Virus record (IMG/VR): IMGVR_UViG_3300043410_000692
Coordinates: 1 to 51,146 of that record
Reading direction: 5' to 3' (one strand)
Source: a virus
Length of the DNA: 51,146 bases
Shown here: piece after piece, positions 6,739 through 14,939 of the stretch
Numbering within the stretch: position 1 is the first letter of the stretch
Layout: the number at the start of each line of letters is the position of its first letter
The notes under the pieces: model-generated
Told to the model about the DNA's origin: nothing
The model's database searches: none
The model's input: only the letters and a program-made list of their open reading frames with translations
Translations under genes and position numbers: made by a program

Positions 6739-7652
6739 AGTGTACTTCTCAACTGCTTGAGTATTGTATTGAATTCTATGCCGTCTAAACTAGGCTCTAG
6801 TCGTAGAATTTGTTGTGAGGTTAGTGTTCGGTATGCTTCAAAGTTGAAGGCAATTAGCTTCTCGAAGCCATGAGTCTTCTTTCTGACCATAATCTCGGGT
6901 ACCAGTTTCTTTAAGATAGCATTTTTACTACTAACACTAGCCAATTTATAGTTCATTCTGTTACTGACCAACTCTTTAATCTCTGGGCGCTCTAAGTAGT
7001 GTAGTAACAACTCTGGGGTGTAGCTGAAATACTCGTTTACTAGCGGTATACCGAACGTGTTAGTGAAGCGCATAGCACTAGCGTCTTCGTTCTCACGGAA
7101 GCAGTAGTACCATGATGATGGATTGGTGTTTATGTTGCGTCTGAGTAGTACTTCACCGCCCATAACTGCTGGCATACCTAACTTCATAATCGTATGATAA
7201 ACCATCAAGTAGGTAATCTGCGTGCACTGTAGTTGATTACCGAAGTGGGCGGCCTCACCACTGTAGAGAAAGTCTTTTACATCAAAGTCTACGAACTCTA
7301 GAGGCACATTCAGCTGGTCACACAATTCGATTGCTTCTGCTACATCGATATCATTGTAGTCGTCTTTGAATCGAATCATCACGCATCGTGGTGTGTAGCC
7401 GGTCTGTAAGAAGCTACGTAGAACAATCTCGCTGTCTGTGCCGCCACTCAACATCAATACTAAATCACGACCGTAGTCCTGTCTGATTAGTTCTGCTGTA
7501 CGCATCAACTCACCCTTGTATGAACCTTTGCGATACTGATGGGGGTCAACGCTACCCACTGTGACCTTGTATGGCTCTAGGCCATCCATTCTGAATCCGC
7601 ATAGTCTATTGCCTATGTAGTACTTGAGGTGATTGTTGTGGGTAAAGTTCAT
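6735..7652 (-). CDS. PP-loop ATPase of the asparagine-synthase type
   Basis: The protein has 305 residues with a PP-loop motif LSGGTDSEI near residue 68. Before it stand residues typical of a short N-terminal lead; no glutamine amidotransferase domain is present. A later segment, AVMGGEVLLRR, sits where asparagine synthases have the GxDELFGG motif but lacks that signature, so the acceptor site differs. It overlaps its neighbours by four bases on both sides, and one of these neighbours is a GNAT acetyltransferase. Together they could adenylate and amidate or acylate a small molecule. It is the second such ATPase in the window, only distantly similar to the one at 2147-3244. Confidence 0.8.
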   Translation of the reverse strand: MNFTHNNHLKYYIGNRLCGFRMDGLEPYKVTVGSVDPHQYRKGSYKGELMRTAELIRQDYGRDLVLMLSGGTDSEIVLRSFLQTGYTPRCVMIRFKDDYNDIDVAEAIELCDQLNVPLEFVDFDVKDFLYSGEAAHFGNQLQCTQITYLMVYHTIMKLGMPAVMGGEVLLRRNINTNPSSWYYCFRENEDASAMRFTNTFGIPLVNEYFSYTPELLLHYLERPEIKELVSNRMNYKLASVSSKNAILKKLVPEIMVRKKTHGFEKLIAFNFEAYRTLTSQQILRLEPSLDGIEFNTILKQLRSTL

Positions 7653-8173
7653 CGTTCTAGTTTCGCTACGTATTGTTGTGTGTAGTATATAGAGCGAATA
7701 CCCGCTGGCTTAAATTTTCCATAGACTTCTGGCCATGTGTTGTGTTTACCTTCATGTGCCCTGACGAACGCCTGATACATAGTTGCGTTGTAATCATTGA
7801 CCGTAATGAGTACCTCACGATACTTAGCTGTCGCTTCTATGATTTGCGGCAGGATATGTTCGGCCATTGGGAATGTGCCGCGGTACTTGGGCGCTACATA
7901 CGCACGAGTAAGTGCTAGAGCGATAGTGTTATCTAAGCCGTACTCATTCCAGCCAGCACTACATACGAACTCGCCATCATTCTCTACTACATAGTAGCAA
8001 CCACGTTTGTATCTGTCACTAGTATCTAAGATGTGAAAGATGTTAGCAGTGTTGTCGCAGTAGTCAGGGTGATAGTTCTTGATGATGTTCTCGTCTGTAA
8101 TCGCAGAGAACTCGTCAACTAACATACTACGAATACTAACATCACGTAAGTTATGTATCTGGTGTATTTTCAT
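7649..8173 (-). CDS. GNAT-family N-acetyltransferase
   Basis: The 174-residue protein has the order of segments expected of GNAT enzymes. The motif-A strand and acetyl-CoA loop are ALTRAYVAPKYRGTFPMAEH, where KYRGTF takes the place of R/QxxGxG/A. The strand VLITVNDYNATMYQAFVRA resembles motif B. Such enzymes transfer an acyl group from CoA to an amine. The start at 8173 lies inside the upstream gene (23-base overlap), and its stop overlaps the PP-loop gene by four bases. The close coupling suggests a shared pathway. The acceptor is unknown. Confidence 0.7.
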   Translation of the reverse strand: MKIHQIHNLRDVSIRSMLVDEFSAITDENIIKNYHPDYCDNTANIFHILDTSDRYKRGCYYVVENDGEFVCSAGWNEYGLDNTIALALTRAYVAPKYRGTFPMAEHILPQIIEATAKYREVLITVNDYNATMYQAFVRAHEGKHNTWPEVYGKFKPAGIRSIYYTQQYVAKLER

Positions 8174-8663
8174 CGGTGATTGTTTTCCAGCCTAGCTTTA
8201 GTAGGTCTTCATAAATCTCTGATGTTACTACACTCTCGGCGACAAAACCATCTGAGCCCTCATGTGGACCTCTGATGCCGCTACAGTACCAATCGATGTA
8301 ATCACCCTCTTGTCGCATATCAGCAATGATGCCGCCGGCATAGCGCCAACTACAACTCCAATATTCATCTTTTAGAATAGGTATTGTCTCAAGTCGCAGA
8401 AATTGATTGTTACACATGGCAGCATACAAGTTCTGTGAGTACACTTCACTCGCTCTGACCTTCTGTAGGATCCACTCAGTAGTGCGTAGATGATATTCTA
8501 GGGAGTTATCGTCAACTTCTAACATACGGCGTCTGTTCTCTTCAAGAATTCGGTCGAACATATCCAGATACGCTTCGGACGGTTCTTTACCATCCGCTTC
8601 GCATCTGTTTATGTAAGCGTCACGCTGAAAGGTATGACGCTCAGGACTGCTTGACATTACCAT
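8151..8663 (-). CDS. Unknown 170-residue protein, conserved-looking
   Basis: The C-terminal half contains a tryptophan-rich segment (YWSCSWRYAGGIIADMRQ then DYIDWYCSGI). I associate this kind of sequence with uncharacterised proteins of marine T4-like phages, but I cannot assign a function. The N-terminal half is charged and helical. The start could be the ATG at 8663 or the one at 8657. It overlaps the 55-residue gene upstream by about 20 bases and the acetyltransferase downstream by 23 bases. Confidence 0.75.
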   Translation of the reverse strand: MVMSSSPERHTFQRDAYINRCEADGKEPSEAYLDMFDRILEENRRRMLEVDDNSLEYHLRTTEWILQKVRASEVYSQNLYAAMCNNQFLRLETIPILKDEYWSCSWRYAGGIIADMRQEGDYIDWYCSGIRGPHEGSDGFVAESVVTSEIYEDLLKLGWKTITDENTPDT

Positions 8664-8808
8664 CTTTAGAATCCGATTTCAGGTCTTCGGGTAATGGTGG
8701 CGGCACCCACTGTGGACGCGGAGGCTTCTTACCGAAGATAGCATCCATATTCTCGTTGTACTGAGATACTGGGATGCTTAACGGACGTGGTCGTGAACCC
8801 TTGCTCAT
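8641..8808 (-). CDS. Small proline-rich protein of 55 residues
   Basis: This frame starts at an ATG (8808) preceded by AGGAG and ends at TGA (8641), overlapping the next gene. The product starts MSKGSRPRPLSIPVSQYNEN and has a proline-rich stretch with KKPPRPQWVPPPLP. It is too short for many gene finders. A sigma70-like early promoter (8831-8859) leaves a leader of about 16 bases that carries the ribosome-binding site. It is the first gene of the operon running to 6133. The function is unknown; the composition suggests a flexible interaction peptide. Confidence 0.75.
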   Translation of the reverse strand: MSKGSRPRPLSIPVSQYNENMDAIFGKKPPRPQWVPPPLPEDLKSDSKDGNVKQS

Positions 8809-8830
8809 AAAATATTTCTCCTAATAGAGT

Positions 8831-8859
8831 AGTGTACTTTATTTTTGTGCGGTTGTCAA
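8831..8859 (-). promoter_or_regulatory. Early promoter of the 8808-6133 operon
   Basis: Minus strand TTGACA (8859-8854), exact 17-base spacer, TACACT (8836-8831). The -35 lies inside the 3' end of the endolysin gene. Confidence 0.85.
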
Positions 8860-9420
8860 GTCGTTTTGGATCTTTTGTCGGCCTTTTGCGTAGAACACAT
8901 GATTGCCGATTGTAGTGAACTTTTTGTAGACCCATTGTGGATTAACACTAGTAGAATGAAAGAACAACACGTTGTCTGGTAGCAGATCGCTCCATTTATC
9001 TTGCTCTAATACTTGTTGTGCTATTTCTAGGGCACGACGATAACGAGCGTTGTTTTGATTCGGTATACCAAATCCTTCACATACCCATGAGAATTGACAC
9101 AAGCGTGATACGATATCACCATCGCTGTCTTTTACTGTTGTTGTTTGATAAACTACGCTACATGGTGATTCAGCGAAGCCGTGAATAGTTCTATTGACTA
9201 CTACACGAGCTACTGCTACTTGGCCCATGAATGGTTCACGGGATGCTTCATAATAAATTGCTGTTGCTAGGCATTGAATTTGTTTAGCACTTACAACCTT
9301 CTTTACAGGTTCAGGAATTACTTCTTCTGCTACCTGTTCTTCTGGGACTAACTTAATCGCTATCAGTAGCGAAATGAGTGTTAGACACAAGAATACTACT
9401 ATGCGATTTTTCATCAGCAT
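8839..9420 (-). CDS. SleB-type cell wall hydrolase, probable endolysin
   Basis: The 193-residue protein begins with a short charged lead and a hydrophobic segment at about residues 6-22 (VVFLCLTLISLLIAIKLV), a signal anchor or uncleaved signal. A cell-wall hydrolase domain of the SleB/Hydrolase_2 type follows: CLATAIYYEASREP with the catalytic-site glutamate, then GQVAVARVVVNR and a later SWVCEGFG segment. Such enzymes cleave peptidoglycan as lytic transglycosylases or amidases. The export signal suggests a signal-arrest-release type endolysin, independent of a holin for export. An AAAGGAG site sits 7 bases before the ATG at 9420, and a late-promoter-like palindrome lies further upstream. Confidence 0.88.
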   Translation of the reverse strand: MLMKNRIVVFLCLTLISLLIAIKLVPEEQVAEEVIPEPVKKVVSAKQIQCLATAIYYEASREPFMGQVAVARVVVNRTIHGFAESPCSVVYQTTTVKDSDGDIVSRLCQFSWVCEGFGIPNQNNARYRRALEIAQQVLEQDKWSDLLPDNVLFFHSTSVNPQWVYKKFTTIGNHVFYAKGRQKIQNDLTTAQK

Positions 9421-9463
9421 GATTATACTCCTTTTCTAATTGTTAGGTCACTCATAATGACCG

Positions 9464-9483
9464 ATAAGATAAATTTATCTTAT
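9464..9483. promoter_or_regulatory. 20-bp perfect palindrome containing late-promoter-like elements
   Basis: ATAAGATAAATTTATCTTAT reads the same on both strands and contains GATAAATT, seven of eight positions of the GATAAATA element, in each direction. On the minus strand it would serve the endolysin gene with a leader of about 40 bases. It overlaps the stop of the gene ending at 9480. Confidence 0.5.
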
Positions 9484-11966
9484 GTCCAACAGTCACAATT
9501 ACATGTAGTAACAGAATCGATTGCTTCTGCGGCAGTCATACTTGCGTCATCTGCGGCAGTCAATTCTGGTGACATCAGTTGGCTGTGTGGTGTGTCCAGA
9601 TACGATTGTTGTGGTAAGTTCGTATACTGACACTGAGGTGGCTCTTCAATCTCAATGTGAATAACATCTTGTGTGTATCCATCACCACCATCAACGATAC
9701 TGATAGAAGCGATGCCGCCCCCAGCAAGTACCGGTACTAAAACTGCTTGTCGCTTTACGTTCACTGGGTATACAGTAATCGTAGGCAAGTTGGCAGCATT
9801 GTATCCGTTACTAGGATTAGTAACAGTTACTTGAATGATTGACCCACCTCTAACAGTAGCAGTGGCGCTAGCTGTACATGGATCAATATAGTTTTGAATA
9901 TTGTTTTGTAGTTCGCCACCGACTAAGCCTAGACGAACAGAGTTTCGAGCCTCTCTGAGTGCTGCCACTAGGCTCTGTCCGCCTATTACATCAGTATCAC
10001 TTATATTAGTAAGTACAGTGGAAGTTTGGCCATCACCATTATCAGTTGCGAACTTTTCTAGTTGTGACATAAACATATCTACATCATTACTAGTAACCGT
10101 GGAGATAGATGAAGATGGATCTTTTATCGTGAGTGGTAGTGCTCTTTGCTCTATCATTAATTGTCTACCTATCGCTGACCATAGATAGTTCAACTCTGCT
10201 ACTTCTGAGGGATATCTACTAGTGATATTTGTGATTTCTGTTTCGATGTTAGTAATCAACGCATTTATTGCTGTTGATGTAGTAGCACTCAATAACTGAG
10301 TATAGTAGCCACTAAGAGTAGTAGACATCAACTTAGTAATCAACGTTTGTATACTAGCATACCAGTTAGTATACGGATATCCCGCGGCGGCTCCCATGAA
10401 ATCGCATTGTCTGTATGTGCCATTGTTGCCGCTACCTAACGCTTGTTTACTCAATGTATTTGATACTAATGTAGTGTCAACTGCTGAACCATTAGGTTGA
10501 TTTACTAATGCTAGATTTTTACTAGGCACTTCTAAGTTAGCAACAACTGGTGCGAACTTTTCAATATCCATGATTCTGATGTTTTTGATTTGTTGCATTG
10601 ACATAGAGAATGCGCCACACGCTAGGGCAATTTCTTCTGACATTATACCATCTAAATCAACAGTATAATATTGCTTGAACTGCGCTAGTTGTTGGGCATT
10701 AGTCGTGCCTCCAACATAGATAAAATAGTAGATTTTACCACTTGTTGAAATATCTCTATCAATATTATACTTCGGTACTGTTAGTGTGTTTAGACTATTA
10801 GGGAATAATTTCTTAGGGTTCAATAAATCTGCTAAAGTTGTTATTCCTGATGTTGTACAATTCAGTTGAGTTAAGACACTCGATAGATCAGTGCCGCCAT
10901 TCTCATTAGTTACGTATGTAAATGCCTTATAGATTTTTTGTTCTTGTTCTTTTGTTGGCGTATAACCAGGAGTCTTGATTTCAATAATTTCCTGTGTTGA
11001 TAGTCCTGCTAATAACAGGGACATATCAACTGCTTTTGTTGCAGTAGATACGTTATTAGACTGTAATACTCCTAATAACACACTTGGTAAGCCGAATCGA
11101 TGTATATTTTTTAAATCGATAGCACGACCTAAGTTCAATAGATCGCTACCCCATGTGCGAAAAGCCAGAGATACACCAGAAATATCACCAGTACTTACAT
11201 CGTTAATTGAACTGAATGTTCCACTCATGAATGTTTTAGATGATACTAAACTACCAATATTCTTATTCTCTGTTGTCTTGAAGCCGAATGTCTGTCCTGT
11301 TGTATTTACTATCAACTGATATTGATTGAACTGACCGCTCCACATTTCATAATATGCTTGCCTAGCGATAGTGGCAATGAACCCGTCACTAAAATATTCA
11401 TCGTAATCTGTTAGAGTGGGGGCATCTGCTGTGCTAGGCAAGTAAGCTGCCTTATATGTATCAGTACTTTGTTGCCAACTATTGTTGCCGGGCCATCCAG
11501 TAATCCATGCGTAATCGCCTTTATTTGTGCGGATATAACTATAATCACCGACCGTCTGTGAAGAATCTGTTATCGGATAATTACGAGGAGGATAGTTGTC
11601 TTCAACTTTCGTGCCGTTTGACCAACTACCATAACCAGCGTATGTTGGTTTGAATGTTGCGGGTCTTGTATTCGTTAGTGCCGGACAGGCATTGCCCATC
11701 TTTAATAGTTTGCGATATGCTACTAGTAGTGATGTATCTGAAGTAGCCGCAGTATAGATATTCTTTACTGCTGTGTGTAGCGTACTTAGAGAAGAATTAG
11801 ATATTAGTGAACCATTACTGTAACCACTTGGCTTCCAAGTACCATGGTAACCAGTAGAGGTAGGATTCAATCTAAAACCCTGAGGATCTCCGGTACTAGT
11901 GGCTGAGCCCTTGAGAGCACCGAGCGCATTTAGTTGAAGGGGAGTGAACTTGCCTGAAAAACTCAT
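9480..11966 (-). CDS. Large putative virion structural protein, 828 residues
   Basis: I do not recognise the full-length family. The protein is rich in Ser, Thr, Asn, Gly and Tyr with few charged residues, as in phage tail or baseplate proteins. It begins MSFSGKFTPLQLNALGALKG. Towards the C-terminus two related beta segments occur: VTVTNPSNGYNAANLPTITV and ISIVDGGDGYTQDVIHIEIE, resembling repeat units of beta-rich phage structural proteins. The C-terminal end is Cys-rich (TTCNCDCWT). Its ATG overlaps the stop of the upstream PAAR gene by four bases, so it may build the tail tip or baseplate with that protein. Confidence 0.7.
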   Translation of the reverse strand: MSFSGKFTPLQLNALGALKGSATSTGDPQGFRLNPTSTGYHGTWKPSGYSNGSLISNSSLSTLHTAVKNIYTAATSDTSLLVAYRKLLKMGNACPALTNTRPATFKPTYAGYGSWSNGTKVEDNYPPRNYPITDSSQTVGDYSYIRTNKGDYAWITGWPGNNSWQQSTDTYKAAYLPSTADAPTLTDYDEYFSDGFIATIARQAYYEMWSGQFNQYQLIVNTTGQTFGFKTTENKNIGSLVSSKTFMSGTFSSINDVSTGDISGVSLAFRTWGSDLLNLGRAIDLKNIHRFGLPSVLLGVLQSNNVSTATKAVDMSLLLAGLSTQEIIEIKTPGYTPTKEQEQKIYKAFTYVTNENGGTDLSSVLTQLNCTTSGITTLADLLNPKKLFPNSLNTLTVPKYNIDRDISTSGKIYYFIYVGGTTNAQQLAQFKQYYTVDLDGIMSEEIALACGAFSMSMQQIKNIRIMDIEKFAPVVANLEVPSKNLALVNQPNGSAVDTTLVSNTLSKQALGSGNNGTYRQCDFMGAAAGYPYTNWYASIQTLITKLMSTTLSGYYTQLLSATTSTAINALITNIETEITNITSRYPSEVAELNYLWSAIGRQLMIEQRALPLTIKDPSSSISTVTSNDVDMFMSQLEKFATDNGDGQTSTVLTNISDTDVIGGQSLVAALREARNSVRLGLVGGELQNNIQNYIDPCTASATATVRGGSIIQVTVTNPSNGYNAANLPTITVYPVNVKRQAVLVPVLAGGGIASISIVDGGDGYTQDVIHIEIEEPPQCQYTNLPQQSYLDTPHSQLMSPELTAADDASMTAAEAIDSVTTCNCDCWT

Positions 11967-12244
11967 GGTACGAAAACGTCTCCACTGCCTTCAACGATAC
12001 TATGACCGCAACTGTTGCCACTACCGATACGTAGTACTGGCACACCCTCTACCATGATAGTAGGACTACCGTCTGTTGTCACGGCAGCATCATGTGGTGG
12101 ATGCGGCTTGCCCCACGGAGCATGAGGCGTGATTTGACTAACGTGTAAGCCGATTGGTTTACCATTGACGAATACCGAACTGGCACCGCGCATAATTGCG
12201 CCGCCTTCCTGATTCTTGTCTCCAACTCTGCTTACACCTGCCAT
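11963..12244 (-). CDS. PAAR-domain tail spike tip protein
   Basis: The 93-residue product matches PAAR proteins in length and pattern. The N-terminus is AGVSRVGDKNQEGG, followed by repeated G-x-x-x-hVNGKP type turns (SSVFVNGKPIGLH, SPTIMVEGVPVLRIG) and metal-binding histidines (the HxxHxxPHPPHD region and CGHS). PAAR proteins cap the spike of contractile tails; T4 gp5.4 is the counterpart. The start at 12244 follows the 99-residue gene closely. Overlap with the 828-residue gene suggests joint assembly at the tail tip. Confidence 0.85.
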   Translation of the reverse strand: MAGVSRVGDKNQEGGAIMRGASSVFVNGKPIGLHVSQITPHAPWGKPHPPHDAAVTTDGSPTIMVEGVPVLRIGSGNSCGHSIVEGSGDVFVP

Positions 12245-12247
12245 CGA

Positions 12248-12547
12248 TTATCCTAATACTATTTGCTTGTCTGGTACTTGAATACCAGTTGTCATTTCAA
12301 TGTACTTCATTTTGATACTATCATCAGTAATGGAATACATAGCGATACTACTAGTATTTAGTCTGGCCTCAGCCTTGGCTTCTGACGTAAACATACTTGG
12401 TACGAACTGCATGCCCTTCTGGGTTGGTGCGATAGACACTGGTTCTTCGATTGTGATGAAGCCATCTTCTTCACCCAAAATCTTAGTGATTAATTCTTCA
12501 CCTGAGTTGAGTTTGATTGTATATACTGTGTTTGTGTCGAATTTCAT
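12248..12547 (-). CDS. Small beta-rich protein of 99 residues, Sm-like pattern
   Basis: The N-terminal half (VYTIKLNSGEELITKIL, then GFITIEEPVSI) has the strand-turn-strand pattern of Sm-like or short SH3-like barrels (hxLxxGxxhxGxh). That is only a resemblance. The C-terminal half carries QFVPSMFTSEAKAEARLNTS. I associate such proteins with marine T4-like phages but know no function. The start overlaps the stop of glutaredoxin by four bases, so it is co-translated with it. Confidence 0.7.
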   Translation of the reverse strand: MKFDTNTVYTIKLNSGEELITKILGEEDGFITIEEPVSIAPTQKGMQFVPSMFTSEAKAEARLNTSSIAMYSITDDSIKMKYIEMTTGIQVPDKQIVLG

Positions 12548-12789
12548 TGCTTTACCTTTGTGTTAAATTCTTCTTCTGACATACCTGCTAAACCTTGATA
12601 GCCGCCGGGGATGTGTGTTGTGCCGTTATAAATTTGTGGCACACTACGGAACCCAGACTCTACCAGCATTTCGCGGGCTTCGGGTTTCTGTGTAATGTCG
12701 ATATATTCATATGCGACACCTTTATTCTCTAGGAGTGCTTTTGCTTGGTCGCAAAACGGGCACTGTGGTTTACCGTATACTTTGATCAT
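12544..12789 (-). CDS. Glutaredoxin
   Basis: From the ATG at 12789 the product has 81 residues, typical of phage and bacterial glutaredoxins. It carries the CPFC active site at residues 10-13, the cis-proline motif SVPQIY and a glycine-containing GGYQGL segment. It should reduce ribonucleotide reductase, whose subunits are encoded just upstream (nrdB at 13074-14189). A longer frame reaching 12849 overlaps the previous gene and adds residues unlike the family. The start overlaps the stop of the 91-residue gene by four bases. Confidence 0.9.
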   Translation of the reverse strand: MIKVYGKPQCPFCDQAKALLENKGVAYEYIDITQKPEAREMLVESGFRSVPQIYNGTTHIPGGYQGLAGMSEEEFNTKVKQ

Positions 12790-13061
12790 TTTACTTTTTC
12801 CTTCCAGTATGGTCGTGTATCTTTTTGTTGTGGCAGCTTGATAGCGCATGGGTTATCGATTCGTTCTGCCATTTCTTTTGTTTTCTTTGACCAGTCAATC
12901 AGTTTTAGTGATAGCCAGTCTAAGAATCTAACTCTCACACACCTATTCTTCTCTTCTATTTTTTTGAATTGTTGAAGGGCAGAGAGCATCTCTTTGCCTA
13001 CTGGGGTGTGTTCAGTATTCTTCTCGTTCATATATGCGTTATATTTTCCTGTTACTTTCAT
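12786..13061 (-). CDS. Unknown charged protein of 91 residues
   Basis: The protein is basic and likely helical, with the segment RVRFLDWLSLKLIDWSKKTK as an amphipathic helix. No known domain. An AGGAG site lies 7 bases before the ATG at 13061. It stands between nrdB (stop at 13074) and glutaredoxin (four-base overlap), so it belongs to the nucleotide reduction operon. It could be a small regulator or assembly factor, but this cannot be shown. Confidence 0.7.
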   Translation of the reverse strand: MKVTGKYNAYMNEKNTEHTPVGKEMLSALQQFKKIEEKNRCVRVRFLDWLSLKLIDWSKKTKEMAERIDNPCAIKLPQQKDTRPYWKEKVK

Positions 13062-13073
13062 TGTGTTCTCCTA

Positions 13074-14189
13074 TTATAGTTCAGGTAGTAGTTCTTTGTC
13101 AACTGTATCGGACATTACTCCGATAACATAGTTAGTTGATTCAGTCTCTTGTAGAGCACTTTGCTTCTTACCAATGTTCACGTGCTTGTTGAACCATGGG
13201 ATTGGTGTTGTCTTGGGATGACTGCCTTGATAACGAATGCCGATATCTTTGAGTCTGGTGAATGCTGTGAAGTCTACGAACTCTTTTAAGATTTCTGCGT
13301 TTAAGCCAATGACCGGGCCCTTGATGAATAAGTAGTCTGCCCACCTCTTTTCTTCTGCGATTACTTCTTCGTATAAGGCATAGACTTCGGCAGCACATTC
13401 ATCTACGATAGCGGCGAATCGTGGATCATCTTTGACTACGTTGTTGATTAGCCATGCTGTCCACTCTGTGTGTAGTAGTTCGTCTTGTAGAATGAGAGAG
13501 ATAATGTTACCGTTGCCGATGTAGATTTTGTTCTCTACCATTGCTAGTGAAGTAGCGAATGATACCATGAAGCGGAGTGCTTCTAGTGCGTAAGAGGCGT
13601 GTAGAGCCATCCAGATTGCTTTGATGTACTCACGTTGTGCTTGTGGGTCAGTAGTGATATCAGGCATCTTGCCTAGTTCATGCTGACAGTTGATTTTGTG
13701 TAAGTGGTCATAGTGCTTGCCAACACTAGCTGCCATGTCTACAATTTCTTTAGTGTCGTGAATTTTAGAAAATACATCCTTCGGCACTCCATACACATTA
13801 CGAATAATATGTGAGTACGACTTAGAGTGAATGTTCGTTTCAAACATTGACCAGATTGAAACCAGTGCTTCTAATTCAGGAATACTAACTACGGGACTAA
13901 AAATTTGAACTGGGGCGCGGCCTTGAATCGAATCTAAAGCAGTCTGGCGAAGCAGATTACTAGTGAAGATGTGCTTGACTGCTTCTGTTGCTTCCTTGTG
14001 ATCCATCTTATCTTTAGTCAAAGAGATTTCTTCCGGTACCCAGAAAAATCCTCGCTGAGTTTCTTCAAATTTTGCTATCTTGGGATAACGAAATTCTTCA
14101 AAACGTTGTACTGTTACTGTGCCATCTAAGAACATTTTTCTACTTAGATAATTCGGCTGTGCGCTCAAATCATAACTGTCTTTACTCAT
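13074..14189 (-). CDS. nrdB: Ribonucleotide reductase class Ia beta subunit
   Basis: The 371-residue product has the di-iron and radical site elements of NrdB. WSMFETNIHSKSYSHI contains ExxH and the nearby tyrosine that would carry the radical, EALRFMVSF supplies a further glutamate, and ILQDELLHTEWT supplies the second ExxH. With NrdA it converts ribonucleoside diphosphates to deoxy forms. Length is normal. The start overlaps the stop of the HNH endonuclease gene by four bases, so that gene was inserted without disturbing nrdB. Glutaredoxin is encoded downstream as reductant. Confidence 0.95.
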   Translation of the reverse strand: MSKDSYDLSAQPNYLSRKMFLDGTVTVQRFEEFRYPKIAKFEETQRGFFWVPEEISLTKDKMDHKEATEAVKHIFTSNLLRQTALDSIQGRAPVQIFSPVVSIPELEALVSIWSMFETNIHSKSYSHIIRNVYGVPKDVFSKIHDTKEIVDMAASVGKHYDHLHKINCQHELGKMPDITTDPQAQREYIKAIWMALHASYALEALRFMVSFATSLAMVENKIYIGNGNIISLILQDELLHTEWTAWLINNVVKDDPRFAAIVDECAAEVYALYEEVIAEEKRWADYLFIKGPVIGLNAEILKEFVDFTAFTRLKDIGIRYQGSHPKTTPIPWFNKHVNIGKKQSALQETESTNYVIGVMSDTVDKELLPEL

Positions 14190-14899
14190 ATTGTTTCTTT
14201 CTTTTTACAATTTTCAAAATGCCATCTTTTCATTACTGAACTGCCACCTATTTTATTACAATGAGGACATTCAACCTGTTCTTGAATCTGTATCTTTCCT
14301 CTCTGTGATAATCCTCTTCTTATGTTTCTTTCTTTTTGTAGATCCGGTCTATCTTGAATATTACACCAAATAGTAAAATTTTGAATATCCATTTCTTTTC
14401 TATCATGTATTCTAGTTATCAATTTCGGCGCCGATTTTCCCTTTTTACTCAATGATAATTTATGATTCGGCTTTCCCTTAGCATGAGATGGTCTACCCTT
14501 CATTGAGATACTTCTTTTTCTATTAGATTCAATAGAATTCGTCTTGCCCTTCATTCCTCTAGGATGTCCGTTATTTTCTATATACTCTTTCATAGTCACT
14601 GACATAGCATACGCTGATTGTCTTCTTACCCATCCAAACATCTTATTGTTTCTTTTAGTAGTGTTACTGTTTACTGTCATGTAAGCCATAGCACGTTTCA
14701 GAGATATATTGTCCGGATACATCTTCACTAAAAGTTGATGTGCTACGTAGTGTTCTTCTGGAGTGAGATACACTAGATTTTCAACAGAGTCATCGCCATT
14801 CATACACTTAGGCACAATGTGATGTTTCTCAGTGTATGTTTCAAGTATTCTATTCTTACCCCTCTCGACGAGGGAGTTGTAAATCTTACCGTAGTTCAT
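14186..14899 (-). CDS. HNH homing endonuclease with NUMOD3-like repeats
   Basis: The 237-residue protein has an N-terminal HNH motif, EKHHIVPKCMNGDDSVENLV, followed by LTPEEHYVAHQLL. After it come basic repeats of the NUMOD3 type (HPRGMKGK, HAKGKPNHKLS) that bind DNA in homing enzymes. A zinc-binding CPHCNKIGG element lies near the C-terminus. It is a free-standing element between nrdA and nrdB, a known hot spot for homing genes in T4-like phages. Base composition looks more AT-rich than its neighbours. An ATG at 14914 would lie inside the promoter, so 14899 is preferred. It has its own early promoter. Confidence 0.9.
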   Translation of the reverse strand: MNYGKIYNSLVERGKNRILETYTEKHHIVPKCMNGDDSVENLVYLTPEEHYVAHQLLVKMYPDNISLKRAMAYMTVNSNTTKRNNKMFGWVRRQSAYAMSVTMKEYIENNGHPRGMKGKTNSIESNRKRSISMKGRPSHAKGKPNHKLSLSKKGKSAPKLITRIHDRKEMDIQNFTIWCNIQDRPDLQKERNIRRGLSQRGKIQIQEQVECPHCNKIGGSSVMKRWHFENCKKKETI

Positions 14900-14904
14900 A
14901 ATAC

Positions 14905-14932
14905 ATTTTAGCACACTCTATTGTATTGTCAA
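14905..14932 (-). promoter_or_regulatory. Early promoter of the HNH-nrdB unit
   Basis: Minus strand TTGACA (14932-14927), 16-base spacer, TAAAAT (14910-14905). The -10 ends 5 bases before the ATG at 14899, predicting a leaderless or nearly leaderless message. Confidence 0.7.
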
Positions 14933-14939
14933 TAGAGTG
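14914..14939. repeat. 10-bp inverted repeat overlapping the HNH promoter
   Basis: CACTCTATTG and CAATAGAGTG are perfect inverted repeats 6 bases apart. They cover the -35 element and much of the spacer. The site could be an operator, or the hairpin may help to end nrdA transcripts; no T-run follows on the minus strand. Confidence 0.6.

Noticed and set aside
8729-8935. 68-codon frame on the minus strand
   Set aside because: It lies in another frame across the early promoter and the 55-residue gene, whose start has a good ribosome site.
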